This document shows, in pieces, positions 57,701-64,000 of a DNA stretch of 64,000 nt (its first letter is position 1; each line of letters begins with the position of its first letter). Origin of the DNA: Inia geoffrensis (lineage: Eukaryota > Chordata > Mammalia > Artiodactyla > Iniidae); NCBI GenBank assembly GCA_036417435.1, contig CM070917.1:57758436-57822435 (forward strand). The letters run 5' to 3'. The notes under the pieces are model-generated. The model made no database searches and was not told where the DNA came from. It saw only the letters and a list, made by a program, of their open reading frames with translations. The translations under genes and the position numbers were made by a program.

Positions 57701-60700
57701 GAGAACCCAACATGACCTCTGAGGACATGTCACGTAGACCTGATCCCTAAGGACCCATCAGCCCCAACGTGAAACGCCCTTAGGAGCTATGGTTCTGGAA
57801 CTCCGAGGAGGAGGGGCCAGCCCCTGCCCAACCAGGCATGTGTGAGAACCTCAGACCTGTGGGATGGCGACCTCCCTTCCCTCCCCAGGGATGCAGACGC
57901 AGTGCCTCCCCACGGGATCAGGCCTTCCTCAGGGCCCATGAACACCTCCTGGACAGCCGGCAGGTTCAGAGACACAGGACAGAGCTGGCAACAGAAAACT
58001 GGGCTCCTCGGGAGCAAATGATTTCACCTAAACTTCCATTTCTCACCTGGGAGATGGACCAGAACACGTGGCAGCTGCTTAGGGTCAGAGGAGACAGGGT
58101 GGGGCACACGCCTCCTGGGAGAGGAGGGAGCCGTCGTTCCCCGCGGCCAGTGCCCCGTCCTGCGTGGGCCCACGGGGGCTGCCACCTGGCCCCGCGTCCT
58201 GCCTCCTGCACTGAGAGGGCTTCCTGCTCACCAGGTATTGCTAATTTTAGACTCTGGATGTGCCTGTGACCCCAGAGGAGGAGTGAGGCTGGGAGGGGAG
58301 GGCAGCCATGACTCCCCCCACCAGCTACCCCTGTGCTCTGCCATCGGCGCCCTGCTTGCTGCCCAGCTGCTCCAGGCAATGAATACTAACAGCTGACCCA
58401 AGGCCCAAGGTTTACGTCCAGTTCACACACACACGGGTGCTGGACGATCTGTTCCCTGCCCTCTGGGGTGGCTGCTGCCCCCTGGGCAGCTGACAACCAG
58501 AGGAAGGGGCTGCCCTCCTCTGGCCGCCCCCGGTCCTGACAGTGAAAGGGGTCCCCTGGCTCCTCTTCAGGATTTCAGGGCAAGTGACCCTGTCATTCCT
58601 CTGAGAACCCAGGAGGCTCTTTCTGAGAGAAATCCTTCCTGTTACAACCACCACCATCACTGCTGGCGGGAAGCAAAGGAGTGAAGATTGAGTCAGTCTC
58701 AGGTTTTCTCTTTTTCCTTCCTTTTGAACTTTTTACTAAAAGAGTCCTTTGTAAAACATGAAACTGTGAGTTTGTACATCTGTAAGGACATCTTGTTCTC
58801 AGCCTCCCGGGACCTGCTTCTCTACCCACTCCAGTTCTGATGGCACGAGGGACCCCGTCAGACCCGTAGCCACATATGCCTTCCTGCAGGGAACACTTGT
58901 TTAGGGAGTGACTAAAGACAGACCAGAACAGAAAGTTCACCAGAAGGCTGGTCGTACTCTAAACTCAGATGCTGCAAATTAAAGGTCAAGAATTCTATCT
59001 GCTGCCTGGATTCATGAGGCTCCATCTCTTTACAAGTGACCTGACTAGTGAGCTTAGGAGAGAAAAGGGCTCGTTTTGAGCAGGCATATGGGTTTGCTAA
59101 CCCAGTGTTACCATGTGTATCCACAGTCAGTTGCATATAGGTGTTTTAGTAACTATCAAACTTATATATGGATTTTCAGATGGAAACAGATGCTTTAAGA
59201 GACTTTGCATTAAATTCTGAAAAAGATTCTTTTTTGAAAAATTTGGTGGGAACACAAATCTCAATCTGGAGTGACTTTTTTGTCCTAATGGAGCCGTGAG
59301 ATATGCCTCCTCCCTGTGAGCCTGCAGAGCTGTGCCATCCTCGCTCCAGCAGGCTTGGATCTGGACTGTTTTCCATTCCGAGGCTGTTGTGAAGGTGGCC
59401 TGGAGCAGAGAACTGAATTGTCCTTGAGCCAGCCCAAGAGTGAGTGAGGCCACCAAGGAGGCTGGGAGGTGCGACCATGAGGCCTCGGCTCCCAGGGAGG
59501 GTCCTGTCTACGGCTTTCGTTAAGATTTCTTCCCAGAGCCTCATACAGCCAACTTCATTCATCCCATGAGATCTGGGTGCTCAGCTGATGATGATTTTTT
59601 GTATTGGAGGAGACTGTGCGGATGGAACGAATAAGAAAAACCACAGCCCTGATCCTCTGCTGCCTGAAGAGCACAGCGGGCTAGCGAGCGTCCTCAGGCA
59701 AAGCAGAGGAGCCGGCTCCCACCCCTGGCACTCACAGATAAGGGAGAAGGCACTCACCTCCCTGCTTACTGCGGTCAAGAAAGATTGAGACCTTTCGGGC
59801 CAGACCTGTGAGGAAACAGCGATTATGGGCTTGATGCAAGGGAAAGCAGGCCAGGCAGAGTCCAATCAGCCAAAATCAAACAAACCACAAACAGTCAGGG
59901 GAGCACCCAAGAAGGAAAGAGGAGGGAGGGGCAGACGGTGGCCCAGGCCACGGCTGCAGTAGAAAAAAAGGGCCAAATGTACCTATGAACGTGAAAACCC
60001 AATTATCAGGGTTTTTGGCTAAAAAGACTCTCTTTCTAGACAAGAAATTGGAAGCGCTATGACTTGGGGGAAACACGACCCGATGTGGCGTGGGCACTTC
60101 CAGTGAGTGGAGGTTAGTGGCCGGATGCGCACACAGTTAGTGCAGCCCAGCCAGCAGGAGCTGACCTACTGGCCACACCTGGAGGAGGGCAGACACTTCC
60201 GTTTAGGTCCTTAGAGTGAGGACAGCTTTTCATTCATGGGGTCCAGTGGTCAGTGAGGAAGCCTCTGGGGGGCGGGAAGTGTGCTTCCATCTGGGTGTCT
60301 GTGGGCGCCGTGGCCCAAGGACGGGAGGTCCCACCACCGGTTCTATTTCAGAACACGGCTCGCTCAGTTCCGGGGGTGGCCGTGAACCCAGACTGACTTC
60401 AGTTCTCCTGACAGTGGGGTACCCCATGAGGGGAGTGTCCCCAGGCTAACTGCACATGCATGCACAGGAGCGTGTTCATGTGTGCACATGCATGCATGCA
60501 TGCCCATGCCTGTGTGCACATGTACACACGGGAGCCAGGGGCATGCTAAGATGATGCGGAGACCCTGCACATTTCACATGACTTCCGAAAAGCAGGGGTA
60601 GGGCTCCTGCAAGAAATAGTCTCTTTAGTCACAAACCACGTAATCAAATCTTTGCTAACAAGCTGCCACGACAACGACTTGGCGAGCAGATTCTGAGCTG

Positions 60701-63546
60701 GAGAGCGCGCAGGAGAACCTCACAGGCAGACTTTTCTAACTGTTCAGGGAGTGCCAAGTCCTCCCTCCCACGTGCCCTACACAGCAGCATTCACAAATGA
60801 GACCCCCTACGCCCTCTGTAGCTGAAGGACACGGTGGGCGAGCACTCATGGGGTACACAGCTGTGCAGGGTCCCCCGTCACAGGCGCGTGGAGGAGCTGA
60901 TGACCACAGCTCCCCGCCCCCAAGGGTGCCTCTTTCGCCCGCCACAGCTCGTGGCTGCCTGGGACCCGAGACCAGGCGGAGGACCTCACTGCGGAGCACA
61001 GGGAGTTTCACGTGCCTGGAGCGGGGGCGGTAATCGGGAGCAGGGAGTGGGGGCTGCTGCTTCTGCCAGACAAGGTCCCGGGGGAACACAGCCAGAACTC
61101 TGAAGCTGTGGGGGTCCCCCCAGATGCTGACAAGCAACTGCTGTGGAAGCTGCTAGCTCTCCCCGCAGGGTCCCAGCCCACAGCTCTGTAACTGTCAAGT
61201 CAGAGGCCAAGGCGGGTGAAGAAAAAGAAACAAGGCGCTGATGCGCAGAAGGCAACGAGAAGTTGGCACAGGGGTCAGAATTCCACCAGACCTGCCTCTC
61301 AGTTACTGAGCTTGAGCTCCTGAAATAGAAATTACAATTGGGGGTCTCTCCAGCCCTGCTGGGGCTGCGATCCCCGTGCTGCAGAGGGAAGCTGTGGAGA
61401 CTAAAGGATGTGGGGCCCCGAGAGGCTCCCCAGTTCTCAGTGTGCCCCTTCTGGGCCCGGCAGCACACAAGCCCTTCCTGTCTTGATCCTTTAGAGCAGT
61501 CAGCCTCCCAGGCTCACCGCCCCTTCCACCTTCCATCCCCCTGAAAGAACAGGGAAATAATGTCTTCCTTTTTGCTAAGCCCACAGCTGCCTGGTCAAAA
61601 GGCAGGGGACAGACCAAACGAACTCTGGCTTAGCAGCGGAGGAGTGCTGTGTGCCTGCCCAAAGCCCCCCTCACCCCACCTGCTGACAAAGACCTGGAGG
61701 TAAGACCCCCACCAGCTTCCTGACCCCGCAGCAACAATGCCTCTCCTGGGGGGATTTCTGAAACCCAGGAAAGGGAGAGGGTCCAGCAGGAAAGAGTCTG
61801 TAGGAAACATGTCTACAGCAGTGGAACCACTCTCAAGTTAGGGCTGCAGTGCACACCTGGGCCAGGAGCAGCTCTCCACACACAGGTGATGTCTGGGGGA
61901 GACAAGTGCAGGGGAGCCCTGAGACTGTACCGCTGTCACCTCAGACTCCTTTCCTTCCAGCTAGACTCCCCGCCCCCCCGCCCCCCCAAACTGCATGCTG
62001 TCCACCCTTGCTCTCACCTTCACTAGAGCAAAGGCAAGTGGCATTGTGGGTAAAAAAGCACAGACGCATCATTTGGGGGTGGCAGGTATTTGGGGGCGGC
62101 AGGTATGTAGGCCGCTGCAAGAGGAATAAACTAGACAACAGTGTATCCACTGGGCTGCCAGTGGGCTCCCCACTTTCTCATCCTCTGGCCCTGCCGGGAG
62201 GCTGACCCTGCTCTTGACCAGGCCCTGCCTTCCCCGCACAGGGGTCTGAGGAACGGCGGGAGCCTGGGGCGTGTCCCGTCCTGCTGGACGGCAGCAGGAA
62301 GCTAAGGACTGAAAACCACGATTCCACTCGTCCAGCGTGTCCCGCAGTGAAACAAACCTGTGAGCGTGAGCACCTGAGAGCCATGGGGAGGCCGTCAGCC
62401 ACCTGCTCTGCCGCAGCCAGCAGCACTGAGGTGGGCCTGAGGTGGGGCTGGGGGCTGAGCGGGTGGGAGGTGGGGGCGCTGCAGGGCAGGGATCAGGCTT
62501 TTGCTCCAATGTTGGAAAAAGCAAGAGAGAGACAGAGGAACCTGTGACGGCAGCTGTCATCCATGTTAGCCCAGGACCGGGCCCAGAGGGGCCTGGGCAA
62601 CAAGAAAACGGCTGTGTTGGGTCCTGTGGAGGTGGGTATGCATGACCATTTTGTTCCTGAAGAAAATGTAAAAACATGGCTATTTAAAAAATTAACATAT
62701 AAGGAAGTGTCTGCCGTGGAACCAGCTGTGCCCCCAAGGGTCGGCGTCTCCCTAGGACAAGTGCTCTGACGGAGGGGAGAGAAGCAGCCATGTAGGCACC
62801 TGATCGGCCACACGAGGACACGCAAAGACCCCAGGCCAGCAGAGGGGCTGACAGCAAGCCGCTCCGGCCTCCATCTGGCAGCGGCTTTGCGACTACATTG
62901 GAAGGTGGCTCTGGCTGAGGGTGTCTCTGGAAATCCAGACCCACAGCCGCATTAATGCTGTGTGAACAGCGAGCGCGGGGCTGAGAGGCGCAGACCTCCT
63001 GACAATGGGCCTGGACCCAGAGGCCGGCAGGTGGTGCTGGTGTCTCTCACCCTGGGTGTGGGGCAGCCATGCACACCGACAGGCAGCACGCACAGCAGTG
63101 GCCGGTGGGTGCTACAGCCTCGCCTCTGTCAGCCCAGGGCAGGCAGGCAGTGCACTGGCCTCCCCCGTAGGACCAGACACAACTGGGGCGCCTGCTGTGT
63201 GCTCATCACGAAGAGGCGATCAACTCGGGCACGAGGGGCACAGAATGCAGCCCCAGGCCCTGCCGCGGCCACGCTCTCACAAGCAACACGAGCTTCCAGC
63301 CAAGGACGGGGGCTGTGGGCTGGTCAGAGCTCGGTAGGACTTCCACCCGTGAGCAGAGTCTCCCAAGGAGGAGGCTGGGTGGGTCGTCACTTGGGGAGTC
63401 TGAGTGGACTGAGCACCTGCAGGACCCGGGGGAGCACCCACCTCGGGTGGTGGGCAGCATGTCGGAGAGCCCCTGCCAGGCCGTCACCATTTCTGGATTC
63501 TTTTCCAAATCAGCAAAGTTCTTCCAGACTCTGATGGCACCGTCAT
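48714..63546 (-). CDS. RPTOR: RPTOR (raptor), 3' part: coding exons 28-34
   Basis: C-terminal end of raptor, the mTORC1 subunit that recruits TOS-motif substrates (S6K, 4E-BP) and docks to Rag GTPases at the lysosome. Seven exons of 105, 107, 128, 87, 117, 130 and 69 nt join in frame and give about 246 residues, corresponding to roughly 1090-1335 of the 1335-residue human protein. This is most of the WD40 beta-propeller. Visible repeat signatures include GAIRVWKNF, DVRIVRIWDTD, GDGSIRVYDRR, GDVRFFDPR and the ending YISVYSVEKRVR. All introns are GT-AG. The CARD-like caspase-homology and HEAT-repeat parts lie upstream, off the right edge. Intron 28 is 9.75 kb. Confidence 0.96.
49465..49594 (-). 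CDS. RPTOR: RPTOR coding exon 33
   Basis: Acceptor ttctcatgtgcag. Completes Cys, then GSMNQFTAIYNGSGELIN, HIKYYDGFMGQRVGAI and SCLAFHPHW, ending in phase 0 before gtctgt, a weak but GT-compliant donor. Confidence 0.95.
49859..49975 (-). CDS. RPTOR: RPTOR coding exon 32
   Basis: Acceptor cctctcggcag. Completes Ser, then VNGDVRFFDPRMPESVNV and LQIIKGLTALDIHPQANL, ending IA plus two bases of Cys, donor gtaggt. RFF stands where human has RIF. Confidence 0.95.
50225..50530. promoter_or_regulatory. Candidate conserved non-coding element in RPTOR intron 31
   Basis: An AT-rich island in an otherwise GC-rich intron, free of recognisable repeats, with homeodomain- and forkhead-like strings (cagtaaattac near 50438; taatgggcaaataaatatgc 50464-50483). 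Such blocks in RPTOR introns are commonly conserved enhancers in mammals. Conservation is inferred from composition only. Confidence 0.35.
50690..50848. promoter_or_regulatory. Candidate enhancer-like block abutting RPTOR exon 31
   Basis: AT-rich, repeat-free segment right next to the exon 31 donor, containing ttaattac (50729-50736), an E-box cagctg (50759-50764), an MEF2-like tattttag (50782-50789) and gaatattcc. Function is inference only. Confidence 0.3.
50849..50935 (-). CDS. RPTOR: RPTOR coding exon 31
   Basis: Completes Cys, then RVMTYREHTAWVVKAYLQ and KHPEGHIMSV plus two bases of Ser, between the acceptor cctctccag and the donor gtaatg. Differences from recalled human: KAY for KAS, KHPEGHIM for KRPDGHIV. 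This is the most divergent of the seven exons. Confidence 0.94.
51640..51790 (-). mobile_element. Ancient L1M 3' end fragment in RPTOR intron 30
   Basis: Text such as ttgattcacataccgtaag, catctaattttagaacattt and tcatcaccccaaaaagaaac resembles the antisense of an old L1 3' region, related to that near 10.2 kb. Confidence 0.6.
52633..52760 (-). CDS. RPTOR: RPTOR coding exon 30
   Basis: Acceptor ggccctag. Codes DIPTGADSCVTSLSCDSH, RSLIVAGLGDGSIRVYD and RRMALSE plus two bases of Cys, donor gtaatt. Contains a complete WD40 blade pattern (SLSCD...IVAGLGDGSIRVYD). Confidence 0.95.
53010..53380. promoter_or_regulatory. Candidate non-coding conserved block in RPTOR intron 29
   Basis: Repeat-free sequence between exons 29 and 30 with several developmental-factor-like words (ctaattagttc 53112-53122; gcagctgtaaacac 53184-53197; ccaatcagaaaagg 53283-53296). 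Base composition differs from the flanking C-rich intron. Only a hypothesis. Confidence 0.3.
53585..53691 (-). CDS. RPTOR: RPTOR coding exon 29
   Basis: Acceptor tctctccag. Completes Gly, then AGMVVDWEQETGLLMSSG and DVRIVRIWDTDREMKVQ, donor gtaagc. It includes a typical WD blade end (VRIWDTD). Confidence 0.95.
54165..54960. mobile_element. Old degraded transposon sequence in RPTOR intron 28
   Basis: AT-rich, L1-like remnants such as ttcaaacatacagaaaaaac near 54190 and tgcaaatatcctctcctatt near 54862. Too decayed for family or strand to be certain. Confidence 0.4.
55205..55480 (+). mobile_element. L2-like LINE fragment in RPTOR intron 28
   Basis: Contains ctgtgcctggaacgcccctc near 55308 and attcacctcctcgaccatgt near 55361, text characteristic of L2 3' regions in mammals. 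Heavily diverged. Confidence 0.4.
56225..56365 (+). mobile_element. MaLR-like LTR fragment in RPTOR intron 28
   Basis: Reads gcccacccaagtgacctcat, aaatacagtcaccctcttga and cacgtgaatttggggagaca, similar to the end of the MLT1-like LTR at 39.8-40.2 kb. Confidence 0.5.
56366..63441 (-). other. RPTOR: Rest of RPTOR intron 28, no gene seen
   Basis: About 7 kb of mostly unique intronic sequence. The raptor protein is continuous across it (PTTR|GAGMVV), so no constitutive exon is missing. Contains a TGCA-rich tract near 60.45-60.53 kb and short AT-rich patches (for example 59960-60070). Confidence 0.6.
60445..60530. repeat. TGCA/CATG alternating purine-pyrimidine tract
   Basis: About 85 bp dominated by tgcatgcacagg, tgtgcacatgcatgcatgca, then tgtgcacatgtacacac. 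Alternating purine-pyrimidine composition of this kind can adopt Z-DNA. Confidence 0.7.
63442..63546 (-). CDS. RPTOR: RPTOR coding exon 28
   Basis: Acceptor tgtctccccaag. Completes a split Asp, then DGAIRVWKNFADLEKNPE and MVTAWQGLSDMLPTTR plus one base, donor gtgggt. Contains a WD-like strand (AIRVWK). Identical to human as far as recalled. Confidence 0.95.
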
Positions 63547-64000
63547 CTTGGGGAGACAAGAGAGGATATTCAAATGCACGCCTGGCTGCTCTAGGAAGGG
63601 GAGGAGGGCCCTCCCCCGGAGGCACAAGAGGACAAAGGCTGCCCAGCCCAAGGGACAGATGGGTCTCTCGTCTGGTGAGGAGCCTATCAGAGGCAGAGTG
63701 AGGCCTGTTCTGGCCTGACCTTGGGCTTCAGGGCTGTGCCTCCGCCTCAGCATTCCCGATCCACCCCCTCCCCCGCCCCGAGGTGATCACCTGCCAAGAA
63801 GAGGCAGTCTCAAGGGGACGGTGCTCAGGGCCTCTCTCTCCCCACCTCCCCTCACTGGAGAATCAGGAAATGGGCGGGTTGCTCCTCCTGCCTCTCCAGG
63901 CTCAGAACGGGGCAGAGGCCCCAGTGTTCTCCGGCAGATGGGCAGCCAGGTGGGCCTGAGTGTGTGGGTCCACCACCTGGCTGTCTGTCCGTCTGTCCTT
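63547..64000 (-). other. RPTOR: RPTOR intron 27, partial
   Basis: Intronic sequence upstream of exon 28. The preceding exon (expected to end in LLLTAT and a split Asp) is not seen before the right edge. Confidence 0.6.

Noticed and set aside
53692..63441. Possible missed RPTOR exon in the long intron 28
   Set aside because: Exon 28 and exon 29 join in frame to the known continuous PTTRGAGMVVD sequence, so no constitutive exon is missing.

Overview
This is mammalian nuclear DNA, almost certainly from a cetacean. It carries spliced genes with GT-AG introns, CpG-island promoters, L1 LINEs in all states of decay, Tigger and MER5 DNA-transposon fossils, and several young tRNA-derived SINEs of the CHR type (Cetacea/Hippopotamus/Ruminantia). 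The near-identical CHR-2-like copies at 11.7, 36.6, 36.9 and 37.7 kb point to a whale or dolphin. No bacterial features are present.

The window holds three genes, all on the minus strand, in the order known from human 17q25.3 (RPTOR - CHMP6 - BAIAP2) but shown reversed. At the left edge (about 0-1.4 kb) is the CpG-island promoter and first coding exon of BAIAP2; the rest of that gene lies off the window. From 1.4 to 28 kb is intergenic sequence. Its first 14 kb and its last 3 kb are mostly unique. Its middle (14.9-25.2 kb) is a nest of three L1 copies with CHR SINEs inserted into them. From about 27.96 to 34.4 kb is the complete CHMP6 gene: eight coding exons joining without frame error into a 202-residue protein, with an ATTAAA polyadenylation signal and a CpG-island promoter carrying a 14-bp tandem repeat just upstream of the start codon. 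From 34.9 to 47.1 kb is a second intergenic region. It has a dense SINE cluster (36.6-38.8 kb), two Tigger-like fragments, an MLT1-like LTR, a CpG-rich stretch with a CTCF-like site, a degenerate minisatellite and a solo retroviral LTR. From 47.1 kb to the right edge is the 3' end of RPTOR: the last seven coding exons (28-34 by the human 34-exon count), encoding about 246 residues of the C-terminal WD40 propeller, and a 3' UTR of about 1.6 kb.

Functionally, RPTOR is the substrate-recruiting subunit of mTORC1, which acts at lysosomes. CHMP6 is a myristoylated ESCRT-III subunit that works on endosomal membranes. BAIAP2 (IRSp53) is an I-BAR adaptor that links Rho GTPases to actin at the plasma membrane. 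They are neighbours by conserved synteny, not an operon.

I found no convincing new gene system. The best leads are a large diverged inverted repeat at 7.7-8.35 kb, a head-to-head pair of near-identical SINEs at 36.6-37.1 kb, the tandem GC repeat and poly-G tract in the CHMP6 leader, a splice donor that may mark a divergent lncRNA at the BAIAP2 promoter, and AT-rich enhancer-like blocks inside RPTOR introns.
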